Of a stretch of 64,000 bases of DNA, positions 7,057 to 14,367 are shown piece after piece (the first letter of the stretch is position 1; the number at the start of each line of letters is the position of its first letter). Source of the DNA: Streptomyces rapamycinicus NRRL 5491 (GTDB lineage Bacteria > Actinomycetota > Actinomycetes > Streptomycetales > Streptomycetaceae); contig NZ_CP085193.1 in NCBI RefSeq assembly GCF_024298965.1, forward strand, positions 6,448,001-6,512,000, read 5' to 3'. The translations under genes and the position numbers were made by a program. The notes under the pieces were generated by a model, which had not been told where the DNA came from, searched no databases, and worked only from the letters and a program-made list of their open reading frames with translations.

Positions 7057-7168
7057 TGATCAATTCATGCTGTTTCGAACACTCGGTTACTCCGGGTGGC
7101 CGGATGGCGTGGCGTCCCACGGTGAGCGGAGGCAGGCTGGAAGGGCAGAGGTCAGAGGGTGATACGTC

Positions 7169-7525
7169 ATGATCCAGCCAGCCGATATCCGTGAGTGGCG
7201 CGACCAGGATGTCGTCGATGAGCAGGGCCGCAAGATCGGGGTGCTCGAGGCGATCTACGTGGCCACGTCCACCGACGAACCCGCCATGGCCACCGTCCGC
7301 ACCGGACTGCCCACCCGTCACCGTCTGGTGTTCGTCCCCGTGGACGACGCGGTGGTCGGGCCGGGCTATGTGAAGGTCTCCTACGCGCGGTCGCTGGTGA
7401 AGAAGGCACCCGCGCTCGGCGTGGACGATGTGCTGCCCGCGGAGCAGGAGGGGGCGATCTTCCAGCACTACGGGAAGACGTACCAGTCGGGTCCGGGCGG
7501 CGGGCGGCAGCTCGCACGCCGCTGA
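7169..7525 (+). CDS. PRC-barrel domain protein
   Basis: A 118-aa protein starting at ATG 7169 with MIQPADIREWRDQDVVDEQG. The PRC-barrel pattern is clear: DVVDEQGRKIGVLEAIYV, then RHRLVFVPVDDAVV and YVKVSYARSLVKKAP. These small beta-barrels occur in RimM, photosynthetic reaction-centre H subunits and many actinobacterial stress proteins, as protein- or RNA-interaction modules. It begins a short plus-strand run with a small membrane protein and the GH8 enzyme. The region between it and the divergent 55-aa gene is 164 bp. Confidence 0.85.
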   Translation: MIQPADIREWRDQDVVDEQGRKIGVLEAIYVATSTDEPAMATVRTGLPTRHRLVFVPVDDAVVGPGYVKVSYARSLVKKAPALGVDDVLPAEQEGAIFQHYGKTYQSGPGGGRQLARR

Positions 7526-7564
7526 CGGCCGAGGACGCTTGACGATCGAGGAGAGGTGTCGGCG

Positions 7565-7735
7565 GTGGCGCTCTTCCTGTTCCTGGTGATCGTGGCCATC
7601 GTGCTCGGCCTCATCGGCTGGGTGGTGCACGGGCTGGGCTATCTGCTGGTCATCGGCGTGGTGGTGCTGGTGGTCGACATCGTCCTCGGGCTGGTGCGGC
7701 TGGCGCGGAGGCCCCGGGGGCGCCGGATCCGATGA
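7565..7735 (+). CDS. Small hydrophobic membrane protein overlapping the GH8 gene
   Basis: A 56-aa protein with GTG 7565, 8 nt after GAGGAGAGG; a GTG at 7556 is the alternative. Two hydrophobic helices (LFLFLVIVAIVLGLIGWVV and YLLVIGVVVLVVDIVLGLV) end in a basic tail (RRPRGRRIR). Its stop overlaps the ATG of the GH8 gene by four bases (ATGA), so the two are likely translationally coupled. Function is unknown; it could help place the otherwise signal-less GH8 enzyme, but that is speculation. Confidence 0.7.
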   Translation: MALFLFLVIVAIVLGLIGWVVHGLGYLLVIGVVVLVVDIVLGLVRLARRPRGRRIR

Positions 7736-9006
7736 CGGGACGCGCCGAGGCCCGCGTCCCCTTCGGGACGCATGCCATCCCGTACGCCCCCGGCACGCTC
7801 CGGCCCTCCTGCGACGGTGACCCGGCGGCGGCCGACCGGCGGGTCCTGGACCACTACGAGCTGTGGAAGGCGTACTTCCTGCGGTCGGGCGACGAGGTGG
7901 GCGGCCCGGGGCGGTGCGCGGTGTTCACCCCCGACGCGGCGCACCCGTTCGTGGCCGAGGCCCAGGGCTACGGACTGGTGATCACCGCGCTGATGGCGGG
8001 CGCCGACCCCGACGCCCGCACACTTTTCGACGGCATCCTCCGGCATGTCCTGGCCCACCCCTCCGTGAACCACCCCGATCTGCACGCCGCCCAGCAGGAC
8101 GCCGAGGGCCGGGACGTCGGCGGACGGGACTCGGCGACCGACGGCGACCTCGACATCGCGTACGGACTGCTGCTCGCGGCCCGGCAGTGGGGCAGCGGCC
8201 ACAGCAGCCATAGCGGTCATAGCAGCCACAGCAGCTACAGCAGCTACAGCAGTCACAGCGGCTACGACGACTACGGCGGCTACGACTACGAGGCGCTCGC
8301 GGTACGGCGGATCGACGCCGTCATGGAGTGCGAGGTGCACCCCACCACCCGGCTGACCAAGCTCGGCGACTGGTCCTCGGGCCGCTATGACGAGGTCTCC
8401 CGTACGTCGGACTGGATGCCGGACCACTTCCGGGCGTTCCGGGCGGCCACGGGCGATCCGCGGTGGGACGAGGCGCTGGACGCGCAGCTGTCGCTGGCCG
8501 GGGCGCTGCGCGCCCGCCATGCCCCGGCCACCGGGCTGCTCCCCGACTTCGTCGTGGACACCACGTCCGGCGAGCCGGGGCCCGCGCCGGGCCAGGTCCT
8601 GGAGAGCCCGCACGACGGCGACTACCACTGGAACGCCTGCCGCACCCCCTGGCGGCTCGGCGCCGACGCGGTGACCAGCGGCGACACACGCACTCGGGCG
8701 GCCGCGCGCGGGCTCAGCCGCTGGGCGAGGGCGGCGACGGGCGGTGATCCAGGGCGGATCCGGAGCGGGTACCGGCTCGACGGCACGGCCTATGGGGACC
8801 CGGGCTCGCCCGCCTTCTTCGCGCCCTTCGCGGTCGCCGCGCTGACGGAGGGCGAGGACGGCTCAGGGGCCGAAGGGGCGCAGGGCTGGCTGGACGCGCT
8901 GTGGACGCGGATGTGCGCCTCCCCGCCCGATCCGGCCCGCGCCTACGAGGCGGGGGTGCGGCTCCAGTCGATGCTGGTGGTCAGCCACAACTACTGGGTG
9001 CCGTAG
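7732..9006 (+). CDS. Glycoside hydrolase family 8 (endoglucanase-like)
   Basis: A 424-aa protein. The GH8 (alpha/alpha)6 motifs are visible: VAEAQGYG (Glu76, expected acid) and SATDGDLDIAYGLLLAARQW (Asp137 region). The C-terminus ends VVSHNYWVP. GH8 enzymes cleave beta-1,4-glucans, xylan or chitosan by inversion. No signal peptide is visible, unusual for the family. Residues about 155-186 are a Ser/His/Tyr/Gly low-complexity insert from a CACAGCAGC-type reiteration (8197-8290). The last 26 bp overlap the convergent polyprenyl synthase gene. Confidence 0.8.
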   Translation: MTGRAEARVPFGTHAIPYAPGTLRPSCDGDPAAADRRVLDHYELWKAYFLRSGDEVGGPGRCAVFTPDAAHPFVAEAQGYGLVITALMAGADPDARTLFDGILRHVLAHPSVNHPDLHAAQQDAEGRDVGGRDSATDGDLDIAYGLLLAARQWGSGHSSHSGHSSHSSYSSYSSHSGYDDYGGYDYEALAVRRIDAVMECEVHPTTRLTKLGDWSSGRYDEVSRTSDWMPDHFRAFRAATGDPRWDEALDAQLSLAGALRARHAPATGLLPDFVVDTTSGEPGPAPGQVLESPHDGDYHWNACRTPWRLGADAVTSGDTRTRAAARGLSRWARAATGGDPGRIRSGYRLDGTAYGDPGSPAFFAPFAVAALTEGEDGSGAEGAQGWLDALWTRMCASPPDPARAYEAGVRLQSMLVVSHNYWVP

Positions 9007-9955
9007 GCGCGACGACGGTCTCGCACAGCGACTCCAGGGCGTCCCGCGCCGGGGAGTCGGGCAGCGTGGACAGGGCCGCGCGGGCGGCGTCGGCCTGACG
9101 GGCGGTCTCCTCGCGGGCCCGGTCCAGGACCGGATGGGTGCGCAGCCGCGCCACCGCCTCCGCGTGCCCCGCCCGCTCGGCGGGCCCGGTGAGCAGCTCG
9201 TACAGCTCCCGGTCCGTGGGGCCCGTGGGGCCCGTGGGGCCCGCTGGGTTCGCGACCCGTGCCAGCAGCAGGACGGGCAGGGTGGGGCGGCGGGCGGTGG
9301 GGGTCGCCACCTCGTCGGCGAGATGGCTCGCCACGCCCAGCCGTTCGCCGTACCGCGCGAGGGCGTCCGCGACGCTCGGGTCCGCGCCCGAGGCCAGCGC
9401 GCCCAGCCGTCCGGAGACGGCGGTCAGCGAGCCGGTCCGGCTCGCCAGTACGTCCAGATGGTGCTCGACGGGGTCGCGGCCGTCGCGCGGTCCGGTCGTC
9501 TCCAGGATCTGGCCGGTGACCTGCCGCCGGAACGCCTGGGCCTGGATCCGTACGGCCTCCGGCCCCAGGTCGGCCAGGATGTGCGAGGCGCGGGCGAAGA
9601 GGAAGTCGCCGGTGAGCACCGCCACCGTGTTGTCCCAGTTGGCGTCCGGGCGCGGGGCGTCGCGCCGTACGGCCGCCTCGTCCCGGACGTCGTCGTGGTA
9701 GTGCGTGGCCAGATGGGTCAGTTCGACGACCACGGCGGCGGGCACCACGCCCGGGGCGCCGGGGTCGCCGAACCGCGCCGCCAGCAGCACCAGCAGCGGC
9801 CGGAGCCGTCGCCCGGCCGTGCGCGTCAGCTCCCGCGCGGCCTCGGTGATGAACGGCACATCGCTCTTGGTGGCCCGCAACAGGCCCTCTTCCACCGCCG
9901 CTTGACCGGCCCGGAGGCCGTCCGTCAGCGCGTGGTCCCGCACGGTCGGCTGCAT
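8981..9955 (-). CDS. Polyprenyl synthase-like protein with degenerate second Asp motif
   Basis: A 324-aa protein of the trans-isoprenyl diphosphate synthase family, which condenses isopentenyl diphosphate with allylic diphosphates. The substrate-binding AGRRLRPLL and the first Asp-rich motif HDDVRDEA are present. The second motif, normally around DDxxD, reads SHLADEVATPTARRPTLPVL. Only one Asp remains, and the segment usually found between the motif and PTLPVL is missing. A GPTGPTGPT insert follows. The protein may be inactive or have altered chain-length control. The family call is firm; activity is doubtful. Confidence 0.8.
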   Translation of the reverse strand: MQPTVRDHALTDGLRAGQAAVEEGLLRATKSDVPFITEAARELTRTAGRRLRPLLVLLAARFGDPGAPGVVPAAVVVELTHLATHYHDDVRDEAAVRRDAPRPDANWDNTVAVLTGDFLFARASHILADLGPEAVRIQAQAFRRQVTGQILETTGPRDGRDPVEHHLDVLASRTGSLTAVSGRLGALASGADPSVADALARYGERLGVASHLADEVATPTARRPTLPVLLLARVANPAGPTGPTGPTDRELYELLTGPAERAGHAEAVARLRTHPVLDRAREETARQADAARAALSTLPDSPARDALESLCETVVAPTAPSSCG

Positions 9956-10054
9956 GAACAGAAATGTCTCATATGTCGTCAGTGGCGAGGTTGAGGGCGT
10001 GTCATCGGCGGCCGGTTTCAGGACGTCGTCGGCAGGTGGTCTCAGGGCGATGGA

Positions 10055-11998
10055 TCAGGAGTCCGGCGCGGCCGGGATCCTGGCCCGGATGCGGCTTCCC
10101 TGGCCGGGGCGGCTGTCCACGTTGAGCGTGCCGCCCACCTCGCGGGCCCGCTCCCGCATGGAGAGCAGCCCGAGATGGCCGGGGAAGGAGCCCTTGCAGT
10201 CGAAGCCCACGCCGTCGTCGGCGACCGTCAAGGTGACGGCGCCCGGTTCGTTGAGCAGATGGAGCCGTACGTTCCGGGCCTGCGAATGCTTGGCGACGTT
10301 GTGCAGCGACTCCTGGGCGATCCGGTACAGGGCGTGCTTGGCCTCCGGTGTGGTCTCCGGTTCGGCGTCCAGCTTCGCCTCGGTGGCGATCCCGTACCGG
10401 GCCCGGAGCGTCTCGACATGCTGGGTGAGCGCGGCGACCAGGCCCTCGGTCTCCAGCGATTCGGGCCGCAGCCGGCAGAGCAGGGTCCGGGTCTCGGCGA
10501 TCGCGGCGTCCGCGAGCCGCCGTATGTACTCGATGGGCTCGGCGAGTTCGGCCAGCTCGGCGAGGTCCACGACCTCCCCGGCGGTCTCGTGTCCCGCCAC
10601 CGGACCGATCCGATCCGGTGGTTCCGCATGACTCGCCGCCCCGGTCCGGCCCTCCACCGGCTCCGCGCTGTCGAGGTCGCGCTCCAGCATCTCGCGGGCG
10701 GTACGGGCGCCCAGCGCGATGCCGTAGAGCGCCTGTGAGACCGAGTCGTGGAGCTCGCGCGAGATGCGATGCCGCTCCTCGTGGACGGCCTTGTCCTGGG
10801 TGGCCGCCCGCTGCCGGTCGTTTTCCACCGCGCAGGACGCATGCCCCGCGATCACCTCCAGGAGGGTGATGTCCGCCTCGCCGGGGTCGCGGCCGGGCGG
10901 GAAGTGGCAGCACATCGCGCCGATCGCGGTGGATTCGCGCAGCAGCGGCCAGGCCGCCACCGCGCCCCGCGCGGGGCCCTCGCCGTCCGCGCCGGTACGG
11001 CCGCCGCCGTGGATGACGGGCGCGGCCCCGCCGATCGCCTCCAGCGCCGGTTTGCGCGACGGCGGGGTGTGGCCGTGGCCGCCGCCCACCAGGCGCAGAT
11101 TGGCCGACGGGCCGGGTTCCAGTAGATAGACCGTGCAGCTCGCGGCGCCGGTGCGGGCAACCGCGCCCGCGGCCAGGGAGTCCAGGGTCCGCCGTACGCA
11201 GGGCCCGGAGGAACGGGGGAACAGCGAGGGGCCGGACGAACCCCAAGGCGAACCGGAGGGCCCAGCGAACCCCGAAGGCCCAGCGGCCCCGGCGAACCCC
11301 GAAGGCCCAGAGGACCCCAATGCCCCTGACGCCCCGGCGTACACCGAAGGCCCCGCGGCCCCCGACGATCCCGAAGCCTCCGGAAGCCCCGACGACCCCG
11401 AAGGCCCCGACGACCCCAAGGAGAACCCCCCGGAACCGTTGGTGCCCGGTCCGGCCGCCGCTGACGCCAGCCGCCGCAGATTCTCCCGGTGCCGGATCTG
11501 GGCGACCGCATGGCCCGCGGCCGTCGCGAAGAGCCGCACGGTGCTCACATCGGCGTGGGTGAGCCGGCGCCCGCCGCCGCGGTTCGCCACTTCGATCACC
11601 CCCACCGGGTGGCCGCGCACCAGCAGCGGCGCGTCCAGCACCGAGGCCGGGACCGCGTGCCGGGGGTCCCGGCCGCGCCGGCGCGGCCGCCGTTCGTCGC
11701 CGGAGACCGTGGGCCGTCCGGCGCGGATCGCCTGGCGGGCGGGGGAGGAGCCGCCGGGTGTCAGGGGGCCGCTCGGCGCGGTCCACGGAGCGCCGTCGGT
11801 GGCCCGTATCGTCAGGACGTCGCCCGGCTCCAGCACCATCACCCGGGCCATATCGGCGCCCAGGAGCTCCCGCACCCGGCGGGCGATCAGCCGGAGCGTG
11901 GCGTCGGCGGTCTCGCCCGCCAGGATGTGTTGGGTGACCTCGGCGAGCGCGGTGGCGCTCCGTCTCCGCCGGGTCGGGGTCCACCGTGTACTGATCAC
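10055..11998 (-). CDS. GAF-domain NarL-type sensor histidine kinase
   Basis: About 647 aa. GTG 11998 overlaps the response regulator stop (GTGA); GTG 12010 is an alternative. An N-terminal GAF domain (VTQHILAG ... VIEVANRGG) is joined by a Gly/Ser/Ala/Pro repeat linker (SSGPSGFAG units, about residues 185-265) to a second GAF-like domain. It is followed by HisKA_3 with the phospho-acceptor His in RHRISRELHDSVSQAL (about residue 417) and a HATPase (RIAQESLHNVAKHSQA; VADDGVGF; GHLGLLSMRERA). No membrane segment is seen, so it is a cytoplasmic sensor, perhaps of gas, redox or a small ligand. Confidence 0.9.
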   Translation of the reverse strand: MISTRWTPTRRRRSATALAEVTQHILAGETADATLRLIARRVRELLGADMARVMVLEPGDVLTIRATDGAPWTAPSGPLTPGGSSPARQAIRAGRPTVSGDERRPRRRGRDPRHAVPASVLDAPLLVRGHPVGVIEVANRGGGRRLTHADVSTVRLFATAAGHAVAQIRHRENLRRLASAAAGPGTNGSGGFSLGSSGPSGSSGLPEASGSSGAAGPSVYAGASGALGSSGPSGFAGAAGPSGFAGPSGSPWGSSGPSLFPRSSGPCVRRTLDSLAAGAVARTGAASCTVYLLEPGPSANLRLVGGGHGHTPPSRKPALEAIGGAAPVIHGGGRTGADGEGPARGAVAAWPLLRESTAIGAMCCHFPPGRDPGEADITLLEVIAGHASCAVENDRQRAATQDKAVHEERHRISRELHDSVSQALYGIALGARTAREMLERDLDSAEPVEGRTGAASHAEPPDRIGPVAGHETAGEVVDLAELAELAEPIEYIRRLADAAIAETRTLLCRLRPESLETEGLVAALTQHVETLRARYGIATEAKLDAEPETTPEAKHALYRIAQESLHNVAKHSQARNVRLHLLNEPGAVTLTVADDGVGFDCKGSFPGHLGLLSMRERAREVGGTLNVDSRPGQGSRIRARIPAAPDS

Positions 11999-12684
11999 GC
12001 CGACCACCACTGCTCCCTCGTCGTCGACTCCACTGCTTCCGGAGGGGTGAGCTCACCCGCGGGCACCAGGCCGGACTGCACCGCGTAGACCGCCGCCTGG
12101 GTCCGGCTGTGCACCCCGAGCTTGGTCAGGATGTGGCTCACATACGTCTTCACCGTCTGCTGGCCGATCCGCAGATCGTGGGCGATCTCCTTGTTGGCCT
12201 TGCCGCGCGCGAGCATGGTCAGCACCTCGGTCTCCCGCTCGGTGAGCTGCTCCGGGCCGCTTGGCTCCCTGACCTGGCCCATCAGCCGGGAGATCGCGGC
12301 GGGGGAGACATGGATCTGGCCCGCGGCCGCGGCCTTCACCGCGTTGCGGAGGTCGTCGGCCTCGGCGTTCTTCAGCAGGAAGCCGATGGCGCCCGCCCGG
12401 ACCGCGCCCATGACCATGGCGTCGTCGAGGGAGCTGGTCAGCGCCACCACCTCGACCTCGGGAAGGTCCTGGCGGATCTCCGCCGTGGCGGATACGCCGT
12501 CCATCACCGGCATCAGCAGGTCCATCAGGACGACGTCTGGGCACAGCTCCCGGGCCAGCCGCACGGCTTCCCGGCCGTTGGTCGTCTCGCCGACCACCTT
12601 GATGTCGTTGTCGAGGCCAAGGATCATGCGCAGGCCCTGCCGGACCACCGCATGGTCGTCTGCGATCAGCACGCGAAGTGCCAC
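11995..12684 (-). CDS. NarL/FixJ-type response regulator
   Basis: A 229-aa protein. GTG 12684 is chosen because AGGTG lies 6 nt upstream; GTG 12693, overlapping the PAP2 stop, is possible. The receiver carries Asp9-Asp10 (IADDHAVVRQG), phospho-acceptor Asp55 (VVLMDLLMPVMDG), Thr (LTSS) and Lys (FLLKNA). The LuxR-type HTH reads LTERETEVLTMLARGKANKEIAHDL. It is cotranscribed with the GAF kinase at its 3' end and follows the PAP2 gene within 5 bp. Confidence 0.92.
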   Translation of the reverse strand: MALRVLIADDHAVVRQGLRMILGLDNDIKVVGETTNGREAVRLARELCPDVVLMDLLMPVMDGVSATAEIRQDLPEVEVVALTSSLDDAMVMGAVRAGAIGFLLKNAEADDLRNAVKAAAAGQIHVSPAAISRLMGQVREPSGPEQLTERETEVLTMLARGKANKEIAHDLRIGQQTVKTYVSHILTKLGVHSRTQAAVYAVQSGLVPAGELTPPEAVESTTREQWWSA

Positions 12685-12689
12685 TTGGT

Positions 12690-13382
12690 TCACCTGCCCA
12701 TGGAGTACCCCGCCGCACGAGCGGAGACATACGCGGAAACGGTCGCGATCAGCGGTTCGAAGAGGGGGAGGGCCAGCAGGACGAGGACGCCCGCCGCCCA
12801 TCCGCCCAGGACGTCACTCACCCAGTGGGTGCCCAGATAGACGGTGGTCAGACCGACGCCGACGGCCATCACGCAGGCGACCAGTGCGCCCGTCCGCCGG
12901 TGGTGACCGGCGAGATAGGCGAGGGTGCCCCAGACGACGACGGCGTTGGCGGCGTGACCGGAGGGGAAGACCATGCCGCCGTGGAAGAGCTCGGCGGACC
13001 CGGGGGTCCGGGCCTCGTACGGGCCCAGCCGCCCGGTGAGGACCTTGACGGCGCCGACGCTCACGTTGAGCAGCAGCAGCGCCACGCCCAGAACCAGCGG
13101 CGGACGGAGGCTCCGGGTCCGGCCGCCGCGCCAGAGGGCCCAGGCCAGGGCGGCCAGGGCGGTGGGGCCGCGCTGGCCCGTGATGACGAAGGCGTCCAGC
13201 GCCGGCCGGACCCGCGGCCACTGTTCGTACGGCTTGAACAGGGCCACCTGCCAGTCGAACCGGACCAGCTGCGAGCCGGTGAGGACGGCCGTGAGGACCG
13301 CCGCGTAACAGGCGGCGGCCATCAGGAAGGCGATCGTGTGCCCGCGGCTCAGCGGGCATCGGATCCGTCCAGGGACTCGCAT
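12690..13382 (-). CDS. PAP2-superfamily membrane phosphatase
   Basis: A 230-aa protein. ATG 13382 is chosen because the upstream open frame is low-complexity repeat translation; no strong ribosome binding site is seen. Five to six membrane helices carry the PAP2 signature: KVLTGRLGP (a variant of KxxxxxxRP), VFPSGHAAN and YLGTHWVSDVLGG. Such enzymes dephosphorylate phosphatidate or undecaprenyl pyrophosphate at the outer membrane face. In the first motif, Leu-Gly-Pro replaces the usual Arg-Pro. The gene heads the operon with the GAF two-component pair. Confidence 0.88.
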   Translation of the reverse strand: MRVPGRIRCPLSRGHTIAFLMAAACYAAVLTAVLTGSQLVRFDWQVALFKPYEQWPRVRPALDAFVITGQRGPTALAALAWALWRGGRTRSLRPPLVLGVALLLLNVSVGAVKVLTGRLGPYEARTPGSAELFHGGMVFPSGHAANAVVVWGTLAYLAGHHRRTGALVACVMAVGVGLTTVYLGTHWVSDVLGGWAAGVLVLLALPLFEPLIATVSAYVSARAAGYSMGR

Positions 13383-13493
13383 GGGGAGGGAACCCGTCTC
13401 GATGGCTCCGCGATTCCATCCGAAGGGGGATTTTCTGCCCCATTCGGCCCCGGCCGCGCCCCCGGCCGCCCCGCCCCAGGTGGTCCCGCCCCC

Positions 13494-13588
13494 GTCCGTA
13501 CGCCCCAGCCCGTAGGCCCTCGTCCGTATAGCCCCGTTCGTATAGCCAGCCCCGTCCGTACGGGCCCCATCCGTACGGGCCCGTCCAG
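13494..13588. repeat. Short reiterated CCGTCCGTACGGGCC-type sequence
   Basis: The PAP2/response-regulator gap (13383-13677, 295 bp) contains several near copies of CCCGTCCGTACGGGCC and CGTCCGTATAGCCCCGTTC, themselves partly palindromic. No convincing gene is seen in the gap; the open frame through it reads as simple repeats. Confidence 0.6.
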
Positions 13589-13677
13589 TGGACCCGTACG
13601 GCGAAACGCGAACAGCCCCCGCACCACGGGGGCCACCGCCGTACCGGAGGCGGACACGGGTCAGCTCAGCCCGGCAC

Positions 13678-14367
13678 TCACTCCTCCGGCCCCTCCGGCT
13701 GCGCGGGCTTGAAGCCGAATTCGGCGGCCTTCGCGACCGCCTCCAGCTGCGAGCGCGCCTCCAGCTTCTCCAGGATCCGGCGCACATGCGTGCGCACCGT
13801 GGCGTAGCTGATGCTCAGCCGCTCCGCGACGGCCCGGTTGTCCAGGCCGTGGCTCATCAACGTGAGGATCTCCTGCTCGCGCGGGGTCAGGCTGTCCAGG
13901 CGCTCGGTCTGCTCGGCGGTGGACCGCGCGTCCTCGCGGTGCCGCGCCAGCACCTCCACCAGCGTGCTGGCCGGGATGAGGGTCTCGCCCTCGGCGGCCG
14001 AGCGGATGGCGGAGGCGATCTCGTCGCCGCTCGCCGACTTCAGCAGATAGCCGCAGGCGCCCGCCTCCACGGCGGCCAGCAGCGCCGAGTCGCTGGCGTC
14101 GGCGCTGAGGATCACGATGGCGACGGACGGGTCATGGGCCCGGATGCCGCCGGCCGCGTCGGCCCCGGTGCCGTCGGGCAGCCGGAAGTCGACCAGCGCC
14201 ACATCGGGCTTCATCTCCTTGGCCATCGGCACGGTCTCGGCGACCGAGTCGGCCCAGCCGACCACCGTCAGGTCCGAGTACTCGGCCAGCAGGGCCCACA
14301 GCCCCTCGGCCACCACCCGGTGGTCCTCGACGATCAGCACCTTCGTCAATTCGGGAGGTGCGGTCAC
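13678..14367 (-). CDS. NarL/FixJ-type response regulator of the receiver-PAS kinase
   Basis: A 229-aa protein with GTG 14367 overlapping the kinase stop (GTGA). The receiver shows Glu-Asp (IVEDHRVVAEG), phospho-acceptor Asp60 (VALVDFRLPDGTG), Ser (LSAD) and Lys (YLLKSA). The LuxR HTH reads LTPREQEILTLMSHGLDNRAVAERL, and the C-terminus ends with a short acidic tail. It is the last gene of a three-gene operon with the hybrid sensor and a 143-aa protein. Confidence 0.93.
   Translation of the reverse strand: MTAPPELTKVLIVEDHRVVAEGLWALLAEYSDLTVVGWADSVAETVPMAKEMKPDVALVDFRLPDGTGADAAGGIRAHDPSVAIVILSADASDSALLAAVEAGACGYLLKSASGDEIASAIRSAAEGETLIPASTLVEVLARHREDARSTAEQTERLDSLTPREQEILTLMSHGLDNRAVAERLSISYATVRTHVRRILEKLEARSQLEAVAKAAEFGFKPAQPEGPEE

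Noticed and set aside
13383..13787. Longer N-terminus for the PAP2 protein
   Set aside because: The upstream frame translates short DNA repeats (RTDGARTDGA-like) and overlaps the neighbouring regulator gene.
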